A stretch of DNA of 64,000 nucleotides, from assembly GCA_951804985.1 (NCBI GenBank), contig OX638132.1, positions 20,875,529-20,939,528 on the forward strand, given 5' to 3'. Source of the DNA: Dryomyza anilis (Eukaryota; Arthropoda; Insecta; Diptera; Dryomyzidae). Below the pieces are notes generated by a model. It made no database searches and was not told where the DNA came from. It saw nothing but the letters and a program-made list of their open reading frames with translations. The position numbers and the translations under genes were made by a program. Positions 1 through 11,983 of the stretch are shown here, one piece after another (the stretch's first letter is position 1; every line of letters starts with the position of its first letter).

Positions 1-689
1 AATAATAACTTTAAAATCCCGTTATTTATCGTAGTATCATAATTAATCGAATGATGTCGGATAGAAAAAAGAGTCCGTCATTTATTTGCGTATTATAAAT
101 TCATAATTTGTAATATTTTTCAGTCATATTTTTCTTTTCAATTAACAGTTTTGAAGGTACAAGTTTTGTGACCCTATTTAATATACATATAACTGCCTTC
201 TTTGTGATATAATCTGTGATATAAAACATACATATGAAATCGTGTCGTCCAATGCAAAAAATAATCTACGTGCACTACAAATACTTCATAGTTTTTTTTT
301 TTTTTTTTGTCACCTATATAGATTCATTCGGATGCTTATCAATCTGTCAGCTACATTTGTTTGCTTTGCGCTGATCGCGTTGCTTTCATATAATCGGAGT
401 GTTTTCAAGTAATCGGAGTGTTTTTAGAGCGATAAGAGAACGTCAAGAGAGCGCTATTGGAGTCGTTTATCGTCACGCTGCAGCGTTAAAACCTTTTTAT
501 TCGAGAGTTGTTTATTAAGTACGCGACCAAAGACAAAGCACTATTGTTGGCGGATCGCGTAAATAAAATCGTTATATAGAATAACTATATAATTCATAAA
601 ACTCTTCAAATTCTAAACAGTGCATTTAAGAAGTTTTTAAATTCAAAATTTGAATTAATTATACAACATATAAAGAAAAAAAAAACACA
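1..689 (+). promoter_or_regulatory. ClC-a: 5' flank and probable leader of the first ClC-a isoform
   Basis: No coding sequence is visible here. The stretch is AT-rich, with a poly-T run near 291-308, followed from about 360 by a less AT-rich segment (360-500) that could hold a start site and 5' leader for the exon beginning at 690. A paired 15-base direct repeat around taatcggagtgtttt lies near 391-425. I see no convincing TATA box or strong initiator, so the start site is inferred from position only. Confidence 0.3.
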
Positions 690-875
690 ATGAATGATAA
701 AAACAAATCCGCCATGGAGACTTTGCTCACCGTACCATCGCCCAAAATACATCCAATGCGTTCCAATCATTTGCAGCCACCATCAACAATGGCCAACAAT
801 TACTTTGGTGGCGGTGGTACTGTCTTGGATGATGTTGCTGAGGAGGAGGAAGGCTTAGGATATACGCACACATTG
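690..875 (+). CDS. ClC-a: ClC-a alternative first coding exon 1
   Basis: This exon encodes 62 residues from ATG at 690 and ends in a consensus donor (GTGAGT at 876) in phase 0. The peptide is hydrophilic and probably cytosolic, with a Gly run (FGGGG), an acidic patch (DDVAEEEEG) and an end in YTHTL. The phase matches the acceptor at 38014, where the shared channel body begins, and the ending resembles the YIDTL end of the second alternative exon. It is therefore read as one of three isoform-specific N-termini of the chloride channel. The next in-frame stop lies well inside the intron, so the apparent longer ORF is read-through. Joining to 38014 across 37 kb is inferred from phase and homology, not from transcripts. 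Confidence 0.72.
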
Positions 876-1975
876 GTGAGTTTTTCTTATATATATATAT
901 ATCTATTTGAAACATTATTATCATTATATTTAGTGAATTCTGTAAATTCAAAATTGTTCATAAACATTATTATGTTTCGCAAACTAAACATGGAAACGGA
1001 ATTTAAAAATTAATTAGTGTTTAAAATACAAGAAAAAGTTATTCAACTATTCAAATATGATTCTGCTATAAAGTTTTACCTTTTAGAACGTTTTTCTTTC
1101 ACAGATAAAAAAAGGATTTCCAATATTTTTTTAACTTACAATAACTGACTTAGAACTACATAAATTCTATACCTAATTGAATCGGACAGCTACACGCTGC
1201 GAAAAAGGGCTCTCCCAAACATAATTTTGAAGGCATTACATACATCTTTGGAGCAAACAAAAGTATTATTTCATTGCCAAACAGTATTATAATAACAGCC
1301 AAACATATTTTGGTTTTCGTTCAAACATATTTATGTTCAGAATGAATAATGTTCGGCGTTCTTTTGAAGTATATGAAAAGTATTAATGTAAAAGTAGGCA
1401 GCGTTGTTGTTTAATTGTGATTTCGTAATGCCAAACATACATATAGTCACTCAGTAACAATCACGAATAACCAAATACATATAATTCAAAGAACCTTTTA
1501 TTGAGGTTGGCTGTGTTAAATAGCGGAAATATCAAACATACATATATTAATATCTGATGAAAAATATATATTTCTACAGAAACATTAATATAGTAAATTC
1601 ATGTAAATCCACGATTAAAGCAATTTATGTTTAAATATCGTATAATAATATTACAATCCGAACAAAATAATTATACAATCAATTATAATGTAATTAGATT
1701 TTACTCCTAATATTTATATGGTGATTTCGAATTACGTTATAATTACATTCAAACATATTTAAAGAAATCTTTTCTATCCATGTAAGAACTTGTAATATAC
1801 CTTCATTGTCATAATCTTTTTATGCTTGATTATAATAATATGATAATTTAATTGAAATAACAGGTTGGTAAAGCGTGCGGTGGAAATTTTTTGAGACTTT
1901 TATTATCGTTTTAAAAATTTTAATAAAAACAAACTAATAAAAACCATGAGTTATCTATGGGGTGGCAACTCATTG

Positions 1976-2224
1976 TCAACATTTCGTCGTTGTAGAAGTA
2001 AAAGTCGTCAACAACATATTCAGAATTTACAAAAATCTTCATATATCTCATCGATAATCTCAATATTTATACCAAATATTAAGAAAATGTGAATCTATCA
2101 ATTGGTATTTTAACTTTAAAAATGAATCAATTACTATTTATAATAATAGGCAACAAATTCGATATTTAAGATTTTCATAAAAATGTATTTGATGACTTTT
2201 AGCTCTACAAGCACGATATTATAA
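1976..2224. repeat. MITE of about 250 bp, copy 1
   Basis: Two inverted arms are visible: cgtcgttgtagaagtaaaag on the left and, on the right, a segment reading cttttagctctacaagcacg whose reverse complement matches it. The interior carries a stretch around accaaatattaagaaaatgt that recurs in reverse near 7985-8035, and the whole layout recurs near 59870-60135. No target duplication was identified. Confidence 0.55.
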
Positions 2225-2984
2225 ACGATAAGATTTTTTTTTAGGTTACATTTTAAATTCTTAATATTTTTGAGGAATCCCCTAGCTAATTTATTGTTTT
2301 GATTTATGTTTTATGTTCCGAGAAATACATTACAATATTCAGCGGAAGACCGACCGGCATATCGATGCGCCGGTCAGTGACGATTAATTCTGCCGGTCGT
2401 TGGCATTTTTCGTATTGTATTTTAATTTTTGTGCTATTGTTAATAGTGTTATTGTGATTATTATATGTGTACATATTATATATGTATATATTTGTTGTAA
2501 ATAATCAAGTTATTGTTGTTGGTTGATACAATCTTTGATTTGTTACCGTCTGTGTCTGGAATGCTTTGAAGTTGTTTGAACTCAAGTCAAACATTATTGA
2601 CAATGAAATTTCTTAATTGAAGATCCAAGAGGGAACAGAATACAACATTATCAAGCATGTTACAACTTCCGATAGAAAGTGTATTAAGATATCAAATTGA
2701 TCAAAATTGTATTTCGCTGTTACCGAATTAGACTTTTCGAAATTAATTTCTAAAATACACACTAAACACTTAAAAAATACTATAAAATCAATAATTTTAT
2801 ACTATTAAAGTTAGTCAATAGGATAAATTATTATTTTAATCAATGTTCGTACCATTAACTACTTAATGGGACATTTTCTTCTGAGTGTACTATATGGTAT
2901 TAATAATGCGCAGATCGGTCGACCTATGATTCACCCATTTTTGTAAAGGGTTGAATAAGGGTTGTTTTAAATAAAACAAAAACG

Positions 2985-3890
2985 GTTTTGGATATCAATG
3001 AAATTCTTTATTCCTGTAAAAGTACGTTCGATGCCATTATGTATGGAACTCGATTTCTTTTGCATGGCCACCACGGGCACGCTTGCAGAAATCTAGACGC
3101 TGAACCAAATTTTCAACGGTTTTCAAGCATAAATCGGCCGATACTGCTGCAATTTCACGTTCGATATTCGTACGAAGTTTATCAATAGTCGCTGGCTTGT
3201 TGGCATAGACCATAGACTTGACGTAGCCCACAGAAAATAGTCTAACGGCGTCAAATCGCACGACCGAGGCGGCCAATCGACTGGACCATTTCGTGAGATA
3301 ACACGTTCTCCAAACTTGGTTTCCAATAAATTGATTGTGGCATTCGCTGTGTGGCTGTTGGAACCACATGTCCTCCAAGTCCATATCATCCAATTGGGGC
3401 CAAAAATATTCGGTTATCATTGAACGGTAGCGATTCCCATTCACAGAAACGTTCCGGTCTTGATCATCACGGAAGAAGTAAGGCCCTTAAACCGCACCAA
3501 ACCGTAAGTTTTTCGGGATGCAATGATGACTCATGGAGTACGTGTGGATTACTGTTTGACCAATATCGCATATTTTGTTTATTGACAAAGCCATTCAGCC
3601 AGATATGAGCCTCATCGCTGAAGATTCGATGAAAATCCGAATCATTTTCAAGTTGTTGCTCAGCCCAATTCACAAACAACGACGCTTCTGGTTGTCAAGC
3701 GGCTTCAGTTCTTGCGTCAATTTGATTTTGTAAGTATGTAGGCCAAGATCTTTTCGCAAAATTCGCCACAAGGACGTCACAGAGATGCCCAACGCTTAAG
3801 AACAACGTGTGAGAGACACATTTGGGCTTTCTTCAACTGAAGTCTCAGCGGCAGCAATATTCTCGACACTACGGGAAATGTCAAAAGAGC
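2985..3890 (-). pseudogene. Decayed mariner/Tc1-family transposase
   Basis: On the minus strand, translation in switching frames gives recognisable pieces of an IS630/Tc1/mariner transposase. They include FSDEAHIWLNGFVNKQN with the first catalytic Asp, a WFQQ block where the expected second Asp region is scrambled, and PPRSCDLTPLDYFLW ahead of the third catalytic position, followed by the usual C-terminal stretch NLVQRLDFCKRARGGHAKEI. Open frames at 3679-3467, 3389-3123 and 3444-3037 overlap in different frames, so at least two frameshifts break the gene, and stops interrupt the N-terminal half. No complete terminal inverted repeats were found. It is a dead copy and gives no evidence of activity. 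Confidence 0.85.
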
Positions 3891-3964
3891 GGCAAGAAAT
3901 ATGGCGTCGTTTCCTGTCCCTGTCGCTCTACTTTTGTAGCGTCCCTGTTGAAAAACCCTTTATA
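3886..3964 (+). repeat. Fragment of the AAAGGGTTTTTC foldback MITE
   Basis: The sequence running from tgtcaaaagagcggcaagaa to ctgttgaaaaaccctttata is shared with 11705-11797 and with both arms of the inverted element at 13040-13370. It abuts the broken mariner directly, so the mariner 5' end has been lost or replaced at this junction. Confidence 0.7.
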
Positions 3965-4347
3965 TGTACCTCATATAACACTAAAATCGAGAAGAGACTT
4001 ATACTTTTCCGAAGTACATATTTTCTTAAACAAATCACTGTACTTTATAGTACAGATTAGTGTATTCACAGTTCGTCGTAATTTAGTGTGGTAATCGTGG
4101 TATTTATACTACACCGCGTTTTAAATTTAAAAGTTTACGCTATTATTTTGAAGGTTTTAAAATGCAACATTTTAAACTGAAATTTCTCACATTCAATGTA
4201 TTTAAATCATTATTACTTAATTTATTTAAATCAAATTTATAGGACCGTATGTGTGTTTTTTGATTGAATTGATTTTAATGATTTGAAACAAAGAAATATT
4301 ACACAAAATCATATTAAGCGCAAAAGTTTAAAATTAAATAAAAATGA

Positions 4348-4917
4348 GTTGGGAAAGTTAGGTCACATGGGGCGGATTTTTATAGTCGGTCGGGCCCGAC
4401 TATGGAATACCCTACACCTTTGGTGGGAATATTAATGTGGGATATTAAATTGCATACCTTAATTTTAAAGTTTTTAATTATGCTGAACCTCCCCACCCTC
4501 AGAATATTATTCATACATCAGAAATTTACGTCTTACGCGGACAACGTCTATATTTAAAATTTTGAAAGGCTAATATTTCATAGATTTGATTTTAATAATT
4601 TACGGATCAAATTTTCACTATGAAAACCCGGGAAATAATGAAAAAAAAAGTGGGCGGATCACGCCCATTTTTTGACCACATATTTTAAGGTGAATTATAA
4701 CACTATGTTTTTAATTTTATACCTATATCTTGAATACTTTTCGAGTTATTAGTTTCTAAAGAGTTATATAAAAGTGACTTGTATGGGAGGTGGGCGTGTC
4801 GTTGACCGATTTGGCTCATTTTCAAACTCAGTTCCTACTTTTGGCTAAAATATAGTAATACGAAATTTTATCGCATTCTGATCAGTATTTCTCAAATTAT
4901 TCTGTATTCGGACAGCA

Positions 4918-4993
<76 letters not shown>

Positions 4994-5125
4994 GAACATG
5001 GCTAAACGGACTCGGGTAGTGATGCTGATCAAGAATATATATACTTTTCCTCCTAAGGGGCGTTACAATATATGCACAAAGTTAATATACCCTGTACCTC
5101 ATAGGTGTAGGGTATAATAAATTTT
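4348..5125 (-). repeat. Dispersed repeat with GACCxxACTATA ends and CAGA run
   Basis: It begins with gggaaagttaggtcacatgg and a tatagtcggtcgggcccgac block, and ends in taccctgtacctcatagg and tgtagggtataat. The same end modules occur, in the other orientation, in the three repeats at 20.0, 36.1 and 46.4 kb and at 23.75 kb. It has no coding capacity. Its exact superfamily is not clear to me. Confidence 0.6.
4917..4993 (+). repeat. (CAGA)n microsatellite
   Basis: About 19 uninterrupted tetranucleotide units of cagacagacaga lie within the dispersed repeat at 4348-5125. Shorter runs of the complementary gtctgtctg occur at the equivalent place in the related copies near 19990 and 46555, so the run belongs to the repeat. 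Confidence 0.95.
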
Positions 5126-5935
5126 TGTATCAATGTAAATTTTAAGATTAATTATTTTATGTTTAACCTTATAAATTTTCTTTATTGAAATGATTGATTA
5201 ACGTCAAAACGAAAACTGCACATAACACATGATTTTTAAATATATTATGAATGAGTTTCCGTTATTTGCTGGCTTATCAAAAATCAGCAACATTTTTTAT
5301 GAATGTCTCCAAAAATAAATGTAATTTGTTCGATAAGAGTTTTAAGTGGTTTCAATCATAAAATAATGTACGCTGATTTATGAGCCACTTAGCCAGAGAT
5401 TGAATTAGATATTCATAGAGTAAAACAAACATTTAATACATAAAACCTCGGTTAAGTAACTGAACTAAAAATTTCACATACAAAAATACCGATTTTTGTT
5501 TTTTTCAGTATAGTTTTAGTAAAAACAATATAAAATAAGGTTAACAAAAATAAATAAAATAATTTTGAGAGAACCATAAGATATCTAAGGTTAAAAGGCA
5601 ATTCAAGTTTCATATTGCTATATTTTCTAAATATTTTTTCTTTTTGTTAAAACAGAAAATCAATAAAATATTGGGGAACATAAATACATGCGGAAAATAC
5701 ACTTAACCGGGGTTTACTGTATAATGTTTGTGGATTGTGGGAGGTGTAGTAAAACACATACATACATAGGTAATATGCAATAAAAATTGGGAACATCTTT
5801 GGGTTTGGTTTTTTTGTATTGTTATCGTGTCGTGTTATATTGCATAGCATAACACCTGCGCTTTGTTATGGTGTCACTTAAATGTTTGCTAATTACACTA
5901 CTCAACAAAATGAAAAAAAATGTTCCTATAGACAT

Positions 5936-6073
5936 TCAGCCTAACCAATAAACGAAATAAAGTCGACTCTAAAGATAGTATCAGCTTTTTCGACAATTTT
6001 CTCTAATATTTATTTGTCAAAAAGCTGATACTTTCTTTAAAGTCGACATTATTTCGTTTATTGGTTAGGCTGA
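5936..6073. repeat. Hairpin MITE, about 138 bp
   Basis: The arms are near-perfect inverted repeats of roughly 56 bp. The left arm starts tcagcctaaccaataaacga and the right arm ends tcgtttattggttaggctga, with both arms carrying the gtcgac and gtatcagctttttc blocks in mirror order. Only a short AT-rich loop separates them. No obvious target-site duplication. Confidence 0.9.
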
Positions 6074-6117
6074 TTGCATCCATCAATTCTGTAAAATTTG
6101 TAGGTGCTGATTTTGAA

Positions 6118-7013
6118 GGTTTTTTCTGGGATCCATATTTTAAAGCTAGAAAATGTCGACAAATTTTTTAAACTATAAATACAAAAACATTTTTTTTATA
6201 GGATCAAAAAATGTCTAAAATTAAAATGCCGAAATATCGAAATGTTGAAATACAAATTTCAAATCCTATATGAGCAAGTCCACACCAAATCTCGTAGGAT
6301 TTGCAACTCACTCTCTTCGATTTCAATGATATTTTGGCAACTGATAAAGGGTATCGGGATCTGCATTCACCATTTTTTTCCGACCACTATTTCCAAAGAT
6401 ATCACTTTTTCCAGAGATACAGTCCAAAGTTAAAAAATTGTCAATGATAACTTTTGTATGGTGGTTCCTATTGAAATATCCCTTGATGCTAGAAACTTTG
6501 ATAAGGTTTCGTTTTAAAACTAATAAAACAATCTTTTGGAAAAATCTTCTTAACATGAACATATGACCAATGGTCGTTATCCTTGAACTTCGAATTGCAT
6601 GTCTTTAAAAAAAGTATTTAAAATAAAAATCGAAATTTTTGTTGATTTTTTATAAGTGTTGAATCTAAATTCCAAGATGGTATTTTGAAGGCAGCATATT
6701 TAAAAATCTCCGCATGAATCCTAGAGTAGCTAAAAATCAGAATTCGTTCTTTTTTAATATCTTTATCTTCGAGTTTTTTTGACATTTTCCATCATTTTTT
6801 CGGCAAAAAATGATTTCGTCATATTAAATTTCGATATTTTTAGTTTTCGACATTTTGTTTTTCAACATTTTAGTTTTCAACATCTTTTTTTCTTTCGACA
6901 TTTTGGTTTTCGACATTTTTGTTTTCGACATTATCAGGTTTCGCCATTTTTATTTTCTACATTTTTGTCTTCGTTATTTTTAGTTGCGATATTTTAAATT
7001 TCGACTTATCGTG
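6118..7013 (+). repeat. Dispersed repeat R6, copy A, with TTTTCGACATT low-complexity end
   Basis: The unit includes a unique segment (around ccaatggtcgttatccttga) and then a degenerate array of the theme ttttcgacattttagttttc at about 6779-7010. A second copy lies in reverse orientation at 25448-26150 plus 26540-26700, and a shorter degraded copy at about 30310-30650. The open frames in it are products of the simple repeat and are not considered genes. Confidence 0.85.
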
Positions 7014-7261
7014 CCAGACCCTTTTTTCTACTACGTAATATTTTAAGAAAATGTCTGCCGAACGTTTTTTTTAGACCCTTGATTATATAAAAGAATACCA
7101 AAATTATGATCACGTTGCATATTTTTAAAAGTAGAGCATAAATCATTATTTATGATAAGATCCTAAGTATTCCTACGTATTTAAAAAATAAATTGAGGCA
7201 CGCTTTCATAAGTTTTTTTTTAAACCGTAAACGATGTCCATGTAAATTTGAATAATGAGTA

Positions 7262-7302
7262 GTGTCGGTAACTCGTCTGGTTAGTGCGTTGGACTACGAG
7301 CG
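7262..7302 (+). repeat. tRNA-like SINE fragment
   Basis: The segment cggtaactcgtctggttagt followed by gcgttggactac resembles the D-arm (pol III box A) and anticodon stem of a tRNA. No T-arm or box B follows. It is most likely a truncated tRNA-derived SINE and not a functional tRNA. Confidence 0.45.
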
Positions 7303-7333
7303 ATTTGAATAATCAATACTATTGATTCAATAG

Positions 7334-7501
7334 TGTAATGTCTAGAAGCTGCTGAAAAATTGCCTGCCTGAAAAAAGTGACTATTTATTATAAAATTACA
7401 CACACTACATAAAAAAATGTAATGTCTAGAAGCTGCTGAAAAATTGCCTGCCTGAAAAAAGTGATTATTTATTATAAAATTACGCACACTACATAAAAAA
7501 A
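7334..7501 (+). repeat. 84-bp tandem duplication
   Basis: Two adjacent near-identical 84-bp units begin tgtaatgtctagaagctgct at 7334 and 7418. Only a couple of substitutions separate them (for example gtgacta versus gtgatta and acacacac versus acgcacac), so the duplication looks recent. Confidence 0.92.
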
Positions 7502-8569
7502 TTATTTAATGAGGCTAAAAAAAATTATGCAAATAACCGTGTGATGCCATAATTACGAACATATTTAACAGAAAAATAAAGTCAATTAACACCTTATTAA
7601 ATAGAGACAAAAAAAAAAAAAACAATAATAAAAATATCACAGCCATACTCGGCGGCAATTTTATTTAATTATTGAGATCATAAAAATAACAAAATATGCG
7701 ATAAGAATTAATAGGATTGAAACGCCGATCAACTTCTGTATGGTGCGAAGAGAAAAAAAAAACAATTAAATTAAATAAAAATGAAAAAGTCCGAAAATAT
7801 TTCTTTTACAGTGCCGTATAATTGTAAACAAAGATTTTGTGTAATTATTACCTATAAATGGTAATACTGTGTAACATATAAAAAGATAAATTTATTATAT
7901 AATACAAATAAAATTTTTTTGAAAATCTTAAATTTCAACTTCGTTTGTAATTATTACAAAAAGTATTTGTTACATTTATAAAGTTGAAATAACTATTGAT
8001 AGATTCACATTTTCTTATTATTTGGTACAAATATTGAGCTCATTGTTCAGAAATTGACAATGCGTTAAACTAGACCTAAATGGTTCTCTGATACAAATCA
8101 CGGCGAAAATATAAAATATGTATTATAGAAAAAAATTTAAGGTTCTCATTTGAATAATATAATTCGTTTTAGCGATATATATTATGCACAATATTTAATG
8201 CAAAAACCAAATTTAAACCGTAACATTATTTCGATTTTTTTTTTTTTTTTGTACTTTTCAGTCATATTCTGCAGTCGAAAATTTGTGATACATAGGTCAT
8301 GTGCCTATCGGTAAATTTTTAATCCAAAAATGACATATTGACAAATAAATATAAAACTGAGTTGAATATGTGTTGTCAAAAAGGGTAACATGAAATTTTT
8401 CACAATCATAAAATAATTTTGAAAGTTATACCAATTATGTCAAATATTAAAAAAAAAATAGTCACATGGACGGTTCGAAAAAAAATGTCTGAAAGTCCTC
8501 CTCTAAAATGAAAGCTTATCTCGTGAAAGTGTCAAAGACAAAAAAAAAATAATATTGGAGTTTACCGCC

Positions 8570-9085
8570 AATTTTTTTTTTTTTTTATAAAGCTTCTTTA
8601 TTATCAAGTTTTATATATCGTTGCAAAGGGCTTGGTGGTAAACATTTTTGTCACATATGTTTAATTGACATCAATAGTCACCTTCAACAAGTGACGGTAG
8701 ACTTAAACTCGAATCACACGATTGAATAAACAGTCAACTTTTGAATCAATTTTCAAATAATTTTAATATCAATCGTGTGATTACTCAATTTTTGTATGGA
8801 AAATAAGGCAATCACACGATTGATATTTAAATTGTTTTGAAAATGGATTCAAAAGTTGACTGTTTATTCAATCGTGTGATTCGAGCTTAATATTTCAGAC
8901 TTATATTTCTACCTAAAATTAAAGCTTACATCCTAATCGTTGTTTTTTTATAACTTATAGCTTCTTTATTCAATGTCCGATCAGCAATCGTTGGAAAGGT
9001 CACGGCGGTTAACATATTTGTCACATAGGTTTAACTGACCTCCGAGGTCACCTTCAACAAGTGACGTCAGTTTTTTAGACTTATT
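8570..9085 (+). repeat. Direct repeat pair split by a hairpin MITE
   Basis: The module at about 8585-8706 (agcttctttattatcaag, then cgttgcaaagggcttgg, gtcaccttcaacaagtgacg) is repeated at about 8950-9080 with the same order of blocks. Between the copies sits the inverted-repeat element 8707-8886. No coding sequence. Confidence 0.75.
8707..8886. mobile_element. 180-bp hairpin MITE flanked by TTAA
   Basis: The left arm begins actcgaatcacacgattgaa and the right arm ends attcaatcgtgtgattcgag; both carry cagtcaacttttgaatc in mirror order, giving stems of about 60 bp or more. TTAA lies immediately outside each end (8703-8706 and 8887-8890), which is the piggyBac-type target. Assignment to that superfamily is inference from the TTAA. 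Confidence 0.8.
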
Positions 9086-10394
9086 CCCCAAAAATACAAT
9101 TTTTTTTTGTCATATTGATACCTTACAGGCAGAACATCGTAACCAACGTTTTGGGAATTTTTGATTTATTTCAGTTTTGGAAACCTTTTTATAAGTAGAA
9201 TGTCCCTGCATTGCCATATTTTTGAATTTCGCAGTCCAAATATAAAATAAAGCCAAATATGACTTATTATCGTATATAAATAATTTTAATATATATAATT
9301 TAATATTTTAGTGACTGCTTTAAGCATTATAACTCCTTTTGTGGTAATGGTAGAAAATCTTAAAATAAAGGTATTTGTAGATAATATGTCGACCTTTAAA
9401 GTAAAAATATAAAATTTAAATAAAATTTGAATTTATAATGTACTCCAATGCATTTTTCCATCAAAGTGAAATACTGACCACTGCACATTGGGAAAAATGT
9501 CCATGTTTATGGCCAAAAACCAAATATATGACATCGACATTAAATTACCGTCTAATGATACGTAATGAATCATAGCATTTATGCATATAATTTTTATTAT
9601 ATTTGGTTTGCACTTTTCTTATAATTCGTATTTAACCAAAGAAACGTGAAAAATTAAATTTTTGTGCCACACCAAAATATATCAAAAATTTCACGTCTAT
9701 TTATAATGACAATATTGTAACATATCATTAATATTGAAGATAAGAAGAAATACATTCATTAATAATTCGTATTAAATTTGGATCTGATGAATACGGCCAT
9801 GTAGAAGTTAGGTATTTCGATTTAGATAAATTATTTTTCACTTTAGAATACGATTAACACGGATTAACACGCGATATTTTATTTTCAAATACTGGGGACA
9901 ATGATATATTAATTGTGAATAAACATGATTTGCCCCATGTTGCACCTTTTTAGCGTAGCTTTTGTAAAATTGTAGTTTTTGAAAAAAGTCAAATTTTTTT
10001 AAAATTCACTTTTTAAAAAAAATATATATGTATATTTTACATTCTTCTTTCTAAAGTCCAAGAAATCAGTCCATAAAGTATTTGCATCTTGAAGCCGACC
10101 ACACTATAACATTTTCTGTCAGCATATAAGTTTTTAAGTTCGCCATTTTTTTTATTTTTTTTATTTCTCATTTTAATATAAGAAACACATCCTTAAATAC
10201 ATTACTACAAAAAATAAAAAATAAAATAATAATCTGAAAACTTCAGCTCATTTTCAGCTCATTTAAAGGATACTTTACGACAAAAATCAATAAAATATTG
10301 AACTACTCTATTTTCGCCTCCTGTGAAATTTGATTTTTGTTGGTTACGATCTTTTGCCTGTAAGGTATCGATATAATTAAAGGTCTCGAAAATT

Positions 10395-10590
10395 ATAAAA
10401 TTTTACCGTTGAAAGTATTTAGTTTGGTTCGTGAACTCATACTCTCGCAGGTTTGTCATTGTCTGCCGAGAGGTAGCGCGGTATAGAAAAACATTTTTAT
10501 ATTTAAATATGTTGAGTGTCCCAGCTCAGATTTGAACCTGTACTACGGGACCTCGCAGTACAGCGTACTAATCATTGAGATCACTGTATA
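10395..10590 (-). repeat. tRNA-derived SINE
   Basis: Read on the minus strand the head carries tctcaatgattagtacgc (box A / D-arm like, complement near 10565-10580) and ggttcaaatc (box B, complement at 10529-10538). A body follows with the block cctctcggcagacaatgaca. The order tRNA-like head then unrelated body is that of a tRNA-derived SINE. Sequence decay and lack of intact arms argue against a working tRNA gene. Confidence 0.65.
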
Positions 10591-11602
10591 TTAATGTTGT
10601 TAGACTGTGTAATTAATGTTCATTCAAAATAGTTGACAACAATAATAGTTATGCCCAAGATTATCTAATCGAAACAAAGAATTTATTATTATTTACGACA
10701 AACGATATAGCGATGATCGATCATTAACTCTCCTTTGATTGTCGCATTGTTAATTTAATAATTTACTCGTTTGTCATATAATAATTAAATTTATTTTTAT
10801 AATACTTATAAAAACGTCAATGTTGAAATATGGAAATAAATGAATACAATAAATTTAGAGATCTAAATATAAATCACAACTATGACTGTTTTATATGTGT
10901 ACGGATGCAAACATTTTGGAGTACTATTTGGCCTTTTCCCCAATATATTTTATCAGCAATGATGCACATGCTGCTGATGCTGTTAACGTGTTGTATTTGC
11001 CCAGTTATTACGCTATTTTGAAGCAAATATTTACCCACAAAACAAAAAGTTTTGTTTAAATTTTTTAATTAAATTTTCCGATATTATCAAGACTATGTGC
11101 GTAAGCCTATTGATAATGGAAACAAAAATCGGCAAACTGCTAAATATTTAAATTCAAAATGCACAGAGCGCTGTAGCATTCAGTGTGATAAACTAGTTCA
11201 AAATCATTGTATGCAGATTCTTCACCACACTTTTTTAAGTTTTTAAAATAGTTTTTGTGTAGTTCAAAGTGATTTAATTAAGTTATAAAAGTGACGAATT
11301 AAAATAATTATAAAAAAAAATGTCAAAAGTAAGTTACGAAATATTTAAAAGTGTAATTTCTAAGACTTCGTCACACGAATTGAAGTAGGGAAAATGTGCT
11401 TTACATAAATTTTAATTATTTAAACATTTAAAATCATCTTCGTGCAGTTCTATATTATTATAAACAGGGCAAGTTTAAAAAGGTTAAAAAAAAAAGTTAA
11501 AACAGAAGTATGCTAAATACCATGAAAAAATATGAAAAAAATGTAAAAATATGCAAAAGATTATAAAATTTTAGTGTATATTTTTATACCCTACACCAAG
11601 TG

Positions 11603-11797
11603 GAAAGATATACGAGCCAACAACGAGTCGTAATTATTAAAATTTACTACCGAAATTCGAATTCGTATATCTTACCATCATGAAATGGCCAACCTTACTG
11701 AAGAGATATGTCAAAAGAGCGGCAAGAAATATGGCGTCGTTTGTTGTCCCTGTCGCACTACTTTTATTGCGTCACTGCTGAAAAACCCTTCACCTAT
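11603..11797 (+). repeat. Half copy of the AAAGGGTTTTTC foldback MITE
   Basis: It matches the right half of the 13040-13370 element: ggaaagatatacgagccaac, then gaattcgtatatcttaccat, catgaaatggc, the aaaagagcggcaagaaatat block, and the terminal ctgctgaaaaaccctt. It lacks the left arm. Confidence 0.8.
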
Positions 11798-11983
11798 CAT
11801 TTTTTGTTTTCGTCAAAGTTTGTAGACCAGTATTACTAATTAAAAATTATATAAATCTCTATGTGTACGTGATTAAACTACAAAACCAAAAATACTGAAA
11901 GGATCCTACAAATAATGTTGACATTTACTATGCTGAATTAATGTCACTCATACGTCATACATCAGCTAATTGAAATCTGTCCA

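Noticed and set aside
7262..7302. Possible tRNA gene
   Set aside because: No T-arm, no acceptor-stem pairing; a truncated SINE head fits better.
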